52,119 bases of DNA from Bacteroidales bacterium (GCA_012837935.1 DUQG01000053.1:1-52119), one strand, 5' to 3'; shown: positions 27,015 to 36,173, numbered from the stretch's first letter. A program made the numbers and translations. The notes: generated by a model from the letters alone, not told the origin.

Positions 27015-27830
27015 ATGAAAAAATTACTTTTATTAACGACAGTATGCTCAATTTTATTAATGAGCTGTGAAAAAGATGGTGGTTTACCATCGTTACCTGA
27101 CCCTGATGATGTCTGTTCTGCAATGGACGATATAAACTTTATGCGTTATTGTTATGATAATTTTGATGTAAATAAAGACGGTAAAGTTTCTAAAACTGAA
27201 GCTAATGCAGTACGGGAAATAAGAATAGAGTTAATGGGCATAAAATCATTAAAAGGTATTCAATATTTTTCTAACTTAACATTTTTGGATTGTAAGAATA
27301 ACGATTTAAACGATTTGAATGTTAGTAAAAACACAGCATTAACTAAACTTGATTGTAGCTATAATGCCTTAACTAGTTTAGATGTCAATAAAAATACAGC
27401 TTTACTCTATCTTTATTGTAGCTATAATCATTTGACAAGTTTAGATATCAGCAAAAACACAAAATTAGACGAACTTATATGCGATAATAATGCTTTGACA
27501 AGTCTTGTCAGTATGAATGCAAAATTAATCCATCTTAATTGTAAATATAATCGCTTGAAAAGTTTAGATGTCAGCAAGAACACTAAACTTTATTGGTTAA
27601 CTTGTAGTTATAATGAATTAACAAATTTAGATGTTAGTAATAATACAATGCTTAATAAATTAGTTTTTAATTATAATAAATTCTCAACACAATCTTTAAA
27701 TTCTTTATTTACAGATTTACCAATCACAGAATATGGTACTATCTCTTTTCGTGGGAACCCTGGATATGATGATTGTGATATAAGTATTTATCAAAAAAAA
27801 GGATGGCACGGAGCAAGCGTAATAGATTAG
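27015..27830 (+). CDS. Leucine-rich-repeat lipoprotein with an EF-hand-like segment
   Basis: Predicted surface or periplasmic lipoprotein of 271 residues. The lipobox LMSC places the lipid Cys at about residue 18. A single EF-hand-type calcium loop (DVNKDGKVSKTEA, about residues 53-65) is followed by about seven leucine-rich repeats of roughly 21 residues with the consensus LxxLDCSYNxLTSLDVSKNT. Such LRR proteins are common in Bacteroidetes, often in binding roles; no partner can be named. The gene is markedly more AT-rich than its neighbours and lies with a uvrB fragment between two copies of a terminator-promoter unit, so recent acquisition is plausible. Confidence 0.85.
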   Translation: MKKLLLLTTVCSILLMSCEKDGGLPSLPDPDDVCSAMDDINFMRYCYDNFDVNKDGKVSKTEANAVREIRIELMGIKSLKGIQYFSNLTFLDCKNNDLNDLNVSKNTALTKLDCSYNALTSLDVNKNTALLYLYCSYNHLTSLDISKNTKLDELICDNNALTSLVSMNAKLIHLNCKYNRLKSLDVSKNTKLYWLTCSYNELTNLDVSNNTMLNKLVFNYNKFSTQSLNSLFTDLPITEYGTISFRGNPGYDDCDISIYQKKGWHGASVID

Positions 27831-27897
27831 GGATTTGACATTATAAGGTTTTGTTGTTATTAAGTAGTTATCTTTTTATTATAGAAAATAAGGACGC

Positions 27898-28176
27898 ATG
27901 GCGTTTAAAATCGTTTCCCCATATAAACCTACCGGAGATCAGCCGGAAGCTATCAAGCAACTTGTGGACGGCATCAATCAGGGTGTGCCGTATCAGACTT
28001 TGCTGGGTGTAACCGGTTCGGGAAAGACTTTTACCATTGCCAATGTGGTGGAGCAGGTGCAAAAACCGACTTTGGTGCTTAGTCACAACAAAACTCTTGC
28101 TGCACAGCTTTATAGCGAATTTCAATCTTTCTTTCCGGATATTGCAGTTAAGTATTTCGTGTCGTATTACGATTAA
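27898..28176 (+). pseudogene. uvrB: 5' fragment of uvrB (UvrABC subunit B, residues 1-92)
   Basis: Ninety-two codons matching the UvrB N-terminus perfectly in style: [20 protein letters not shown], the Walker A region [16 protein letters not shown], and [17 protein letters not shown], ending FVSYYD then TAA. Intact UvrB continues YYQPEAY for about 570 more residues. The following DNA (28177-28213) shows no UvrB codons in any frame, so the rest is deleted, not frame-shifted. It cannot act in excision repair. An intact copy elsewhere with this as a partial duplication is the simplest reading; otherwise the strain lacks UvrB. Confidence 0.9.
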
Positions 28177-28213
28177 AAACAGCAAGTCCATTGTAATAAT
28201 TTAAGATTTTCAA

Positions 28214-28290
28214 AAAACAGCTTTTGATAAAAATCAAAGGCTTTTTTTTTAGTTTCTTAGCTAAGAATTGATTAATTTTGTAGAATACTT
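28214..28290 (+). repeat. Terminator-promoter unit, copy 2
   Basis: Hairpin AGCTTTTGA / TCAAAGGCT with a run of ten T, then TAATTTTG (28273-28280) as the -7 box of sbcD. Direct repeat of 26906-26981. Confidence 0.75.
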
Positions 28291-28324
28291 TTTCCAAAAC
28301 ACTCAATAAGACAAACCCATCACA

Positions 28325-29536
28325 ATGAAAATACTTCACACATCCGATTGGCACTTAGGCAGGACGCTTTACACCAAAAAGGAGCGACTGGATGAACATA
28401 CTGCCTTTTTGAATTGGCTTTTAGATACGATTAAGAGAGAGAATATCGACCTTTTGTTGATTGCTGGTGATGTTTTTGATACGGCATCGCCGAGCAGTAC
28501 GTCGCAAAAGTTGTATTACGATTTTCTGATAAAGGTAAAAACAGTCGGTTGTGAAAATGTGATTGTAGTGGGTGGCAATCACGATTCGCCGAGCTTTCTG
28601 AATGCACCTAAGGACATTCTTTCGGCACTGAATATTACCGTTATCGGCAATGCGAGTGAAGATATTGATGATGAAATTATTCTGATAAATGATAAAGCAG
28701 GAAAACCTGCTCTGCTGGTTTGTGCCGTGCCTTTTTTGCGAGAAAGAGATATCAGCCGATTTGCCGAAGGTGAAAGCTATTCCGACCGTTCCAAACGCAT
28801 CAACGAAAACATCCAAAAACATTATCGGGAAGTAGCTGAAAGAGCTGAACAAATCCGTGCTGAATTGGATGAAAATATTCCAATTATCGCAACCGGACAC
28901 CTGTCAGTTTCTGGTGGAAAAAGAATGGACGATGATGGAGTTCGTGAAACTTATATCGGCACCATTGAAGCTATTTCAAGCGACATTTTTCCCGAAACAT
29001 TTGATTATGTGGCGTTGGGTCACTATCATATTCCGTCGGTGATTAAGCCGCATATTCGTTACAGCGGTTCCCCTATTCCGATGGGATTTGCAGAAGCTAA
29101 TCAGCAAAAGCAGGTCTATATTATTGATTTTTCTGGAGAAAAAACCATTAGCAACATTGAAATTCCTGTGTTTCAAAAATTAGTTTCCATTGCAGGCGAT
29201 AAATCTGAAATTGAGCAACAAATCAAAAGTCTGAAAGCCGAAAATCAATCTGTTTGGGTAGAGATTGTTTACACTGATGATGAAATTTTTCCCGATATTT
29301 CCAACTGGGTAGAAGAGCAAACGGCTGATTCTCAGATTGAAGTACTGAAACTTATCAATCGTCAATTGCTAAATGCAGTTTTGACCCACGAAGACACAAC
29401 GGAACTTCTCGATGAAATGAACGAATACGATGTGTTTGATAAAGTGCTTGAAAAAAACAGCATCCCGGACGAGCAAAGCAAAACATTGCGAGAGTTGTAC
29501 AAAGAAATTCTAACTGAAATGCAAATAGAGAAATAG
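28325..29536 (+). CDS. sbcD: Exonuclease SbcCD subunit D
   Basis: The Mre11-like nuclease subunit that, with SbcC, cuts DNA hairpins and double-strand ends. The 403 residues are normal. The calcineurin-like metal motifs are complete: TSDWHLGRTL (Asp8, His10), IAGDVFDTASP, VVGGNHDSPSF, ATGHLSVSGG and ALGHYHIP. The C-terminal capping region follows from about residue 280. sbcC begins 206 bases later on the same strand. Confidence 0.97.
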   Translation: MKILHTSDWHLGRTLYTKKERLDEHTAFLNWLLDTIKRENIDLLLIAGDVFDTASPSSTSQKLYYDFLIKVKTVGCENVIVVGGNHDSPSFLNAPKDILSALNITVIGNASEDIDDEIILINDKAGKPALLVCAVPFLRERDISRFAEGESYSDRSKRINENIQKHYREVAERAEQIRAELDENIPIIATGHLSVSGGKRMDDDGVRETYIGTIEAISSDIFPETFDYVALGHYHIPSVIKPHIRYSGSPIPMGFAEANQQKQVYIIDFSGEKTISNIEIPVFQKLVSIAGDKSEIEQQIKSLKAENQSVWVEIVYTDDEIFPDISNWVEEQTADSQIEVLKLINRQLLNAVLTHEDTTELLDEMNEYDVFDKVLEKNSIPDEQSKTLRELYKEILTEMQIEK

Positions 29537-29581
29537 TTATGAGTTATGAGCTGCACATTGCGGTTTCACACCGCATTGTGC
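29536..29581. repeat. Heptamer pair and hairpin after sbcD
   Basis: Two GTATGA-type heptamers (GTTATGA, GTTATGA) start at the sbcD stop, followed by a stem GCACATTGCGGT / ACCGCATTGTGC (29553-29581, one mismatch, loop TTCAC). There is no T-run. The remaining gap to sbcC (29582-29742) shows nothing recognisable. Confidence 0.55.
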
Positions 29582-29742
29582 ATTAATAAGTGAATAAAAA
29601 TAAAGAAAAAGTATGACACAATCTGAAAACTTTTTTAGGACAGGACAGACTATTGAGTGAGTTATGAGTAATCAAACTTTACCACAGTAAAGCATAGAAC
29701 TATCAATCAGCTACTTCTTCACTAATTTGACAGTAAATTATC

Positions 29743-32700
29743 ATGAAAATATTAAATCTTAAATTCAAAAATATCAACTCGTTGGCAGGCGAGAATGAAA
29801 TTGATTTTACCGACCCTGTTTTTGCTGACGATGGACTTTTTGCCATTACGGGAAAAACCGGTGCGGGGAAAAGCTCTATATTGGATGCTATTTCATTGGC
29901 ACTTTACGGAAAAACACCCCGTGTGGACGTTACGGGTGGTGAAAATGCAGTTTTGACTCGTGGTGAGAAGGACTGTTATGCGGAGATTACATTTGAAGTG
30001 AGCGGCAAGGTTTGGAAATCCACTTGGATGCAATCTTTGACACGCACAGGGAATCTTAATCCTGTTCAGCGAAAAATTGCCGATGCTAACGACAAAATTA
30101 TTGCCGACAAAGTTCGCGACTGCGACAGGGAAATTGTCAATATTTTGGGACTTAGTTTTGAGCAGTTTACCAAAGTTATTATGCTGGCTCAGGGCAGTTT
30201 TACCGCATTTTTGCAAGCCGATAAAAACCAAAAAGGTGAACTGCTGGAACAGATAACCGGAACGGAAATTTATGGTGAAATATCCAAAAAAGTCTTTATG
30301 CGCAATAAAGAAGAGAGTGAAAAGATGGCTAAGATTGTTACTGAGTTAGGTGCCATTAAAATTTTATCCGATGAAGAAATTCAAGCCATAAATGAAGAAA
30401 TAAGCACTCTTGATATGGAAAGACAAACAACCAACAAAGCTTTTACTAAGAAAGATGAAGCGAAAAAGTGGCTTACAGAAATCAGCACCTTAACACAACA
30501 GATAAACAATGCAAAACAAATCTTACCCGAACTGCAAGCTAATTTATCGTCCGTAACAAAAAGCCTTGAAGAAGCTGACACTCAACTAAAAAACAGAAAA
30601 TCAGAGCTACAAAAACAAGAACCTGTTTTTAAGGCAACAAGAGAGCTGGATATTAAGATTTCCGAAACACAAAAGCAATTACAGCCGATACTGACTGCTA
30701 TATCCACACACGAAACCAACAAAGCAACGCTACAAAAACAACTGGAAGAAAAACAAAAAGAGCTAGAAAACGTTACAAAAACGCTGGAAGAAAAGCAAAA
30801 TTGGGCAAGTGAAAACAAAAAACTAGAAAACCTTGTTACGGAATTTTCTGCCATTGAATCTGAAAGTTCGGCGTTGGCACAATCGCTTAATGAAATAAAC
30901 ACACAAATTTCGGATATTGAGAAACTGAAAAAAGAGTTGATTTCACTTCAAAACAGCTATACAAATTCGGAAAAAACATTCGCTGAAAAGTCAAAAAATC
31001 TTACAGAAAAAGAGCAAGAATTAAAGACAAAACAGAAAGAAATATCCAAAGTTTTAGGCGGGAAAAAACTGTCAGACTTACAATTAGAGAAAGAAAAAAT
31101 TACTGAATTTGGTGTTCAAATTAGTGAGTTAGTTAAGATAGAAAAAGCACTTTTATCATCTCAAAACGAGATAAAAACGCTCGAAGAAAAAGAGAAAGAA
31201 CTGTCGGTTTCTATCGAAAAAGTCTCAAAAAAAGTTGAAGTTGAGGTGAAAAACAAAGCAACTCTCGAAGAAAAGATTGCCATTCTTGATGAAAATATTA
31301 AGCTCTCAAGAACCATTCAAAGTTTGGAAGAACACCGACAACATTTAAAAGATGGCGAAGCTTGTCCCCTTTGTGGTGCATTAGAACACCCTTTTGCACA
31401 AGGAAATGTTCCGCAGATTGGTGAGAAAGAGAAAGAACTAGCTGCTGCAAAAGATAAATTAAAAAAGCTAAGCGACAGCATCGGCACTAATCAAAAAGAA
31501 CAGACAAGACTGGAAACTGAACTGAAAAATGCTCAAACAAACAAAGCTGAAAAAGAAAAAACAAAGCAAGAAAATTCTGAAAAACTAAGCAATATTCTGG
31601 ATGAAATTCGACAAATAAATCCCGATTTTATCGTTCCAACAGACAAGAACAAAATCGAAGTTTTGAGTGAAATTTTAATCCAAAAACGCAAAGAATTTAA
31701 TGCAATAAATGAGATTATCGGGCAAGCTGGCGAGATAGAAAATCAGATTGAGAATCTCAGAGACAAAGAAATTCCTACGCTAAGAAAAGAAAAAGAAGAA
31801 GCCGAATCTGCCAAAAACAAAGCAGAAAGTCAGCAGCAACTTGCCGATCAAAACTTAAAAATAAAAGAGAAATCTACTCTTGAGTTACAAGAAAGATATA
31901 CGACTAACAACAATACTTTTCTTGAAAAACTAAAAAAATACGATGTGGAGAGTATTGAAATATTAAAGAAATGCTTAGAAAATTGGCAGGAAAATAGCAA
32001 ACAAATCACGGAATTAACTACTCAAGTTACCAAATTTTCGAACGAAATAGATCGAACTAAGCAAGATTTAGAATACGAAACCAAATCATTTAAGGAGCAA
32101 AGTGAAACAAAAGAACGTACCGATTCTGAAATAAATAAGCTAACAGAAAGCAGAAAAGCTATTTTTGAAGATAAATCGGTAGATGAAGAAGAGAGCAAGC
32201 TGAAAAAACTGGTAGAAGATGCTGAAACAGCTAAAATTACCGCAGAAACTACAAAAAATAAAGCTTTTACAGATTTAGAAAGTAACAATTCTGTTATCAA
32301 AAGCAAAGAAACTGAGCTTTTACAAGTAAAAGAGAAAAATCTGACCGAAAAGCCGATTGAGAAAATTGAAGAGAGTCTGAACGAATTAAAAGCCAAATCG
32401 GACGAACTTTCTCAAAAAATCGGTGCCAACCGTGAAAGACTGAAAAATGACGAGATAAATCGGAAAGATAGCGGAAACAAATTAAAAGAAAAAGAGAAAC
32501 AGCAAGCTATTTGTAGCAAATGGGGCGCGTTAAATCAGTTGATTGGCTCTGCTGACGGAAAAAGTTACAGAAACTTTGCGCAGGCACTTACGTTTGAGCA
32601 TTTGGTGCATTTAGCCAACAAACAACTTAGGAAAATGTCTGACCGCTACATCCTAATTCGTACCGGCGACTCAAGCAATCCGTTTGAGTTATATGTAATC

Positions 32701-33024
32701 GACAAATATCAAAATAGCGAACAGCGAACGGCACAAAACCTTTCGGGCGGCGAGAAGTTTATTGTTTCCTTATCGCTTGCACTCGGACTCGCCAATATGG
32801 CAAGCAAAAATATGCGAATTGATACAATGTTTATCGACGAAGGGTTCGGCACGCTGGATGCTGATTATTTGGATTTGGCTCTTAACGCACTTTCCAACCT
32901 GCAAAGCGAAGGAAAAATCATCGGTGTAATTTCACACTTGACCGAACTGAAAGAACGCATTGCAACCCATGTGGAAGTAGTTCCTGCCGGAAACGGACAT
33001 TCTAAAATTCAGATAACAAATTAA
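29743..33024 (+). CDS. sbcC: Exonuclease SbcCD subunit C (Rad50-like ATPase)
   Basis: The SMC-like ATPase partner of SbcD, 1093 residues. The N-terminal ATPase half has Walker A TGKTGAGKSSILDAIS (about residue 38). Long coiled coils run from about 180 to 960, interrupted by the zinc-hook CPLCG near residue 540. The C-terminal half has the signature LSGGEKFIVSLSLALG and Walker B MFIDEGFGTLD. All key elements are intact, so the SbcCD complex should be functional. The coiled-coil part is Lys/Glu-rich. Confidence 0.97.
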   Translation: MKILNLKFKNINSLAGENEIDFTDPVFADDGLFAITGKTGAGKSSILDAISLALYGKTPRVDVTGGENAVLTRGEKDCYAEITFEVSGKVWKSTWMQSLTRTGNLNPVQRKIADANDKIIADKVRDCDREIVNILGLSFEQFTKVIMLAQGSFTAFLQADKNQKGELLEQITGTEIYGEISKKVFMRNKEESEKMAKIVTELGAIKILSDEEIQAINEEISTLDMERQTTNKAFTKKDEAKKWLTEISTLTQQINNAKQILPELQANLSSVTKSLEEADTQLKNRKSELQKQEPVFKATRELDIKISETQKQLQPILTAISTHETNKATLQKQLEEKQKELENVTKTLEEKQNWASENKKLENLVTEFSAIESESSALAQSLNEINTQISDIEKLKKELISLQNSYTNSEKTFAEKSKNLTEKEQELKTKQKEISKVLGGKKLSDLQLEKEKITEFGVQISELVKIEKALLSSQNEIKTLEEKEKELSVSIEKVSKKVEVEVKNKATLEEKIAILDENIKLSRTIQSLEEHRQHLKDGEACPLCGALEHPFAQGNVPQIGEKEKELAAAKDKLKKLSDSIGTNQKEQTRLETELKNAQTNKAEKEKTKQENSEKLSNILDEIRQINPDFIVPTDKNKIEVLSEILIQKRKEFNAINEIIGQAGEIENQIENLRDKEIPTLRKEKEEAESAKNKAESQQQLADQNLKIKEKSTLELQERYTTNNNTFLEKLKKYDVESIEILKKCLENWQENSKQITELTTQVTKFSNEIDRTKQDLEYETKSFKEQSETKERTDSEINKLTESRKAIFEDKSVDEEESKLKKLVEDAETAKITAETTKNKAFTDLESNNSVIKSKETELLQVKEKNLTEKPIEKIEESLNELKAKSDELSQKIGANRERLKNDEINRKDSGNKLKEKEKQQAICSKWGALNQLIGSADGKSYRNFAQALTFEHLVHLANKQLRKMSDRYILIRTGDSSNPFELYVIDKYQNSEQRTAQNLSGGEKFIVSLSLALGLANMASKNMRIDTMFIDEGFGTLDADYLDLALNALSNLQSEGKIIGVISHLTELKERIATHVEVVPAGNGHSKIQITN

Positions 33025-33030
33025 GATTAA

Positions 33031-33164
33031 TTGCCACGGCTTTCAAGCCGCGGATAAATAATATAAATGCTTCAAGGCTTTAGCCAAAATTTAGTTACTT
33101 TTTTTGGGACTAAAGTCCATCTTTATTGCTTTTAATCTTCCACTCCTCCCGATAATTATCGGGA
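33031..33164. repeat. Cluster of four small hairpins between sbcC and rpmH
   Basis: Stems in a row: CCACGGCTT/AAGCCGCGG (about 33034-33053), GGCT/AGCC (about 33077-33086), GGACT/AGTCC (about 33107-33118) and TCCCGATAA/TTATCGGGA (33147-33164). The last belongs to the CCCGATA palindrome family seen also at 20010 and 20871. No ORF of substance. Confidence 0.55.
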
Positions 33165-33232
33165 TGACGTGGCTATTGAAAACAACTTTATACATTAACG
33201 CTACCCATGAGCCGGTTCTGGGTGAAAACAAT

Positions 33233-33270
33233 AAAAAAAATCAGAACACCGATTGGTGTTCTGATTTTTT
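33233..33270. terminator. Bidirectional terminator for rpmH
   Basis: Perfect stem TCAGAACACC / GGTGTTCTGA with loop GATT, A-run on the left and T-run on the right. It lies 26 bases past the rpmH stop on the minus strand and can also stop sbcC read-through. Confidence 0.9.
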
Positions 33271-33295
33271 GTGCTTCTTATACTATTGCGATGAA

Positions 33296-33454
33296 TTAGA
33301 ATTTATGACGACCTTCATCAGCAACTGTAAGTTTGGCTCTACCTTTCGCACGACGAGCGGCTAGAACTCTACGACCATTCGCAGTAGCCATTCTCTCACG
33401 GAAGCCGTGTTTGTTTCTTCTTTTTCTTTGTGAAGGTTGAAATGTCCTTTTCAT
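33296..33454 (-). CDS. rpmH: 50S ribosomal protein L34
   Basis: A 52-residue basic protein, [20 protein letters not shown] at the start and [16 protein letters not shown] in the middle, the L34 signature throughout. It is too short for many ORF cut-offs. The dnaA-rnpA neighbours usual in other phyla are absent. It has its own promoter (33490-33520) and terminator (33233-33270), so it is a one-gene unit. Confidence 0.98.
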   Translation of the reverse strand: MKRTFQPSQRKRRNKHGFRERMATANGRRVLAARRAKGRAKLTVADEGRHKF

Positions 33455-33489
33455 TGCTATATATTTTTTAGATTATTTTTTTCGGACTG

Positions 33490-33520
33490 CAAAGTTAAGC
33501 ATTTTTACTTAACCAGCAAA
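33490..33520 (-). promoter_or_regulatory. Promoter of rpmH
   Basis: Minus strand -33 TTTG (33517-33520), 19-base spacer, -7 TAACTTTG (33490-33497), 35 bases before the start codon. A hairpin AAGGAAATTT/AAATTTCCTT (33529-33552) lies just upstream and may mark the end of the fabG transcript. Confidence 0.8.
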
Positions 33521-33606
33521 ATTTGTGCAAGGAAATTTTCAGAAATTTCCTTTTAGCCACTCTAAAAACCGAAATACAACTATTATTTTTGTCTCTCTAA
33601 TGGAAA

Positions 33607-34353
33607 TTAAGTATTCATTCCACCGCAAACATGGATAACTTGTCCGCTTACATAGCTTGATAGGTCTGAACCTAAGAACACACAAACTTTAGCAACTTCT
33701 TCCGGTGAACCACCACGACGTAAAGGAATCATTTCTGCCCATTTTGCGCGCTGCTCATCGGTAAGCACCTGAGTCATTTCTGTTTCGATAAATCCCGGTG
33801 CAATCGCATTAGCACGAATACCGCGAGAACCAAGTTCTTTCGCGATGGATTTTGCCAAACCAATCATACCTGCTTTTGAAGCAGAATAGTTAGTTTGTCC
33901 GGCATTTCCTGAAACTCCTACTACAGAGCTCATGTTAATAATAGAACCTGATTTTTGACGCATCATAACAGGTGCACATGCGTGTATAAAGTTAAACGCA
34001 GACTTCAAGTTTACTGCAATTACAGCATCCCATTGTTGCTCACTCATGCGCATCATCAATCCGTCTTTAGTGATTCCTGCATTATTTACCAAAATATCTA
34101 CACGACCAAACTCTTTTACAATTTCTTCTACTACTTGATGCGTTTCTTCAAAAGATGCCGCATTAGAAGCATATCCTTTTGCTTTTACACCCAAAGCTTC
34201 AATCTCTTTTTGTGTTGCAAGACCATTTTCGTCAATTACCAAGTCGGTAAATGCAATATTACAACCTTCCGCAGCAAATTTCAGTGCGATAGCTTTACCA
34301 ATACCGCGTGCAGCACCGGTAATAATAGCTGTTTTTCCTTCTAATAATTTCAT
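33607..34353 (-). CDS. fabG: 3-oxoacyl-[acyl-carrier-protein] reductase
   Basis: Reduces 3-oxoacyl-ACP to 3-hydroxyacyl-ACP in type II fatty acid synthesis using NADPH. The 248 residues are typical. Short-chain dehydrogenase motifs: TGAARGIGKAIA (cofactor), NNAGITKDGLMMRM, the active-site Ser in MSSVVGVSGNAGQ with YSASK (Tyr and Lys), and RANAIAPGFIETEMT. ISVxxGG-type C-terminus (SSYVSGQVIHVCGGMNT) fits FabG. A TATATTTG element (34382-34389, minus strand) is a likely -7 box. Confidence 0.93.
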   Translation of the reverse strand: MKLLEGKTAIITGAARGIGKAIALKFAAEGCNIAFTDLVIDENGLATQKEIEALGVKAKGYASNAASFEETHQVVEEIVKEFGRVDILVNNAGITKDGLMMRMSEQQWDAVIAVNLKSAFNFIHACAPVMMRQKSGSIINMSSVVGVSGNAGQTNYSASKAGMIGLAKSIAKELGSRGIRANAIAPGFIETEMTQVLTDEQRAKWAEMIPLRRGGSPEEVAKVCVFLGSDLSSYVSGQVIHVCGGMNT

Positions 34354-34426
34354 ACGTTTTTTTAATTAATGGATTAAAGTGCAAATATACAAATTAATTG
34401 TCTTATCTACTTAATTAAAATAAATA

Positions 34427-34455
34427 AAAAAAGAGAGCGTTTTATCACTCTCTTT
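34427..34455 (-). terminator. Terminator of the 34478-35638 lipoprotein gene
   Basis: Stem AAAGAGAG / CTCTCTTT around a 10-base loop, followed on the minus strand by a T-rich run, 23 bases after the stop codon. Confidence 0.8.
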
Positions 34456-34477
34456 CCAACACAGTTTTTTACACCTT

Positions 34478-35638
34478 TTATTTTCTCTTTGTTCGTACTG
34501 CTTTCGGTATATTTTTGTCTACACGTCTTTCAGTAGGTCTTATTTGTCGCTTATCCATAGTTTTGTTGACTTTACCTCTAATTTTAGCATTGGTATTTGC
34601 TACAGGGCTTGTACTATTGGTACTTCTTACCACCGCTCTAGGCTTTACATCATAGCCTTTCGACTTATCAACAAGAGGTAAGTGTCCTTCGTAAGAACCT
34701 TTGATAGCATATCCATACCAATCATCAAGCAAATCAAAATCTATGGTATAATAGGTAGAGCCTTTTTCCGGTCTTTGGGTTATTGTTACCTTTCCTTGAG
34801 TTGCATTCAATTTATCTGCAGTGTAGTAACAAGTTCCATAATAGTCATCATAATGCCCGGACATTGCAGTAAACGCCTCGGCGCCATCTATCCCTATTGG
34901 GTAATCTCGATTCGGTGGAATAACAAATCCAGAGTCAGTAGGTACATACACTTCTATTTGCATGGCATCATCAGTACCAGAAAAATCAGATATATCTACA
35001 TTTTTACCACCTAAACGTATGGAAAAAATGGAAAGACCGTCGCCGTCCAGGTCCCCTTGATTCCAAATTTCACCATGAGTCAGCGTTTTCGGGAGCGGTT
35101 CTACAAAATCATAAAATTCAATCTCACCTTTATATTCTATGTTATAAGTTTGTCCTTCTGCTACTACAACCCCAGAAATGGTGTAAGTATATCCATTTTG
35201 AGCTACTCTAAGATTTCCACTTATGATAGGCTTCTGTAAAAATTGATCCCCAATATACGTTCCGATATAACTTCCCACAATGTAAGTTCCTTGGTCATCA
35301 ATTGCCTCTTTTCCTTTTTCAAATGTCAACTTTATCGGACGAGATGAAATATTTTCCACATAGGTTCCCGGTATGATTTCATTCATATTGGATGGTTCTA
35401 CGTTCATCTCCAATCTGATAAATCGACCATCGCCATCCGGATCACTTGTTAATTTGTCATCATTGAGAAACAAAACATAAGTATCCACATTTTCACGCGT
35501 TTCATCTCCATAAAATTCTGCTTCTGCTGATTTCAAATTTAACTTACTTGAATCTACCGAATTTTTTCGTCTGTTACAAGACGCGAAAAAAGTTGTTACT
35601 AACACAACTACCGCCAAAGCCTTAATTAGATTTTTCAT
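34478..35638 (-). CDS. Lipoprotein of unknown function
   Basis: A 386-residue lipoprotein starting MKNLIKALAVVVLVTTFFASCNRR; lipid Cys in the lipobox FASC near residue 21. A further 44 in-frame codons lie upstream of this ATG, but the signal sequence and lipobox fix the start at 35638. The body is beta-rich with two similar regions, each with a YxFxG- or GSYxG-type strand pattern (IVGSYIGTYIG, AIKGSYEGHLPLV). The C-terminal 60 residues are Arg/Lys/Thr-rich. I recognise no family. It forms its own unit with a terminator. Confidence 0.85.
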   Translation of the reverse strand: MKNLIKALAVVVLVTTFFASCNRRKNSVDSSKLNLKSAEAEFYGDETRENVDTYVLFLNDDKLTSDPDGDGRFIRLEMNVEPSNMNEIIPGTYVENISSRPIKLTFEKGKEAIDDQGTYIVGSYIGTYIGDQFLQKPIISGNLRVAQNGYTYTISGVVVAEGQTYNIEYKGEIEFYDFVEPLPKTLTHGEIWNQGDLDGDGLSIFSIRLGGKNVDISDFSGTDDAMQIEVYVPTDSGFVIPPNRDYPIGIDGAEAFTAMSGHYDDYYGTCYYTADKLNATQGKVTITQRPEKGSTYYTIDFDLLDDWYGYAIKGSYEGHLPLVDKSKGYDVKPRAVVRSTNSTSPVANTNAKIRGKVNKTMDKRQIRPTERRVDKNIPKAVRTKRK

Positions 35639-35767
35639 GACTATATCTATTTTAAAATTTATTGCTAAGTAATAAAAGTGCTCAAGAACAACAATTGCAC
35701 TTATTAAATTCCGAGCATTTTTAAGTTTATAAATCAAAAACAATGCCAAGCCTGTTTTTAAAACAAA

Positions 35768-35795
35768 CATCCTCGATAAAAAGTTACCGAGGATG
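35768..35795 (-). terminator. Terminator of rpmE2
   Basis: Minus-strand stem CATCCTCG / CGAGGATG with a 12-base loop, followed by TTTGTTTT, 24 bases after the rpmE2 stop. Confidence 0.75.
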
Positions 35796-35818
35796 ATTAT
35801 TTAATTTCGTATTGGAAA

Positions 35819-36079
35819 TTATTTTTTCTTTTCATTACGTTTTGCGTAACGACTCATAAATTTATCCACACGTCCGGCAGTGTCCACTAATTTAGCTTTA
35901 CCGGTATAGAATGGGTGTGATGAACTTGAAATTTCCAATTTTACCAATGGATATTCCACACCGTCAATTACTTCTGTTTCTTTTGCATTGACAGTGGAAC
36001 GTGTAATGAATGTTTCGCCATTTGACATGTCTCTGAAAGCAACAGGGCGATAATTTTCTGGGTGAATTCCGCTTTTCAT
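35819..36079 (-). CDS. rpmE2: 50S ribosomal protein L31, type B
   Basis: An 86-residue L31 of the type B (zinc-free) form: [43 protein letters not shown] and a basic tail. The CxxC zinc ligands of type A L31 are absent. In many bacteria type B forms replace type A under zinc limitation, but in Bacteroidetes type B is commonly the only L31, so a zinc response cannot be assumed. It has its own promoter and terminator. Confidence 0.97.
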   Translation of the reverse strand: MKSGIHPENYRPVAFRDMSNGETFITRSTVNAKETEVIDGVEYPLVKLEISSSSHPFYTGKAKLVDTAGRVDKFMSRYAKRNEKKK

Positions 36080-36118
36080 ATCTATTAATTTTTAATTTTT
36101 CGTTTTTATTTTGGGTTG

Positions 36119-36149
36119 CAAAGATACAAAGTTTTATTCATTTTGCAAA
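36119..36149 (-). promoter_or_regulatory. Promoter of rpmE2
   Basis: Minus strand -33 TTTG (36146-36149), 19-base spacer, -7 TATCTTTG (36119-36126), about 40 bases before the start codon. Confidence 0.8.
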
Positions 36150-36173
36150 AAATTTGATGATTATTTTCAGGAA

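Noticed and set aside
33104-33364. Plus-strand ORF over the rpmH region
   Set aside because: It crosses the rpmH terminator and is antisense to rpmH; low-quality composition.
35639-35770. N-terminal extension of the lipoprotein gene at 34478
   Set aside because: The signal peptide and lipobox begin at the ATG at 35638. Upstream codons would bury them.
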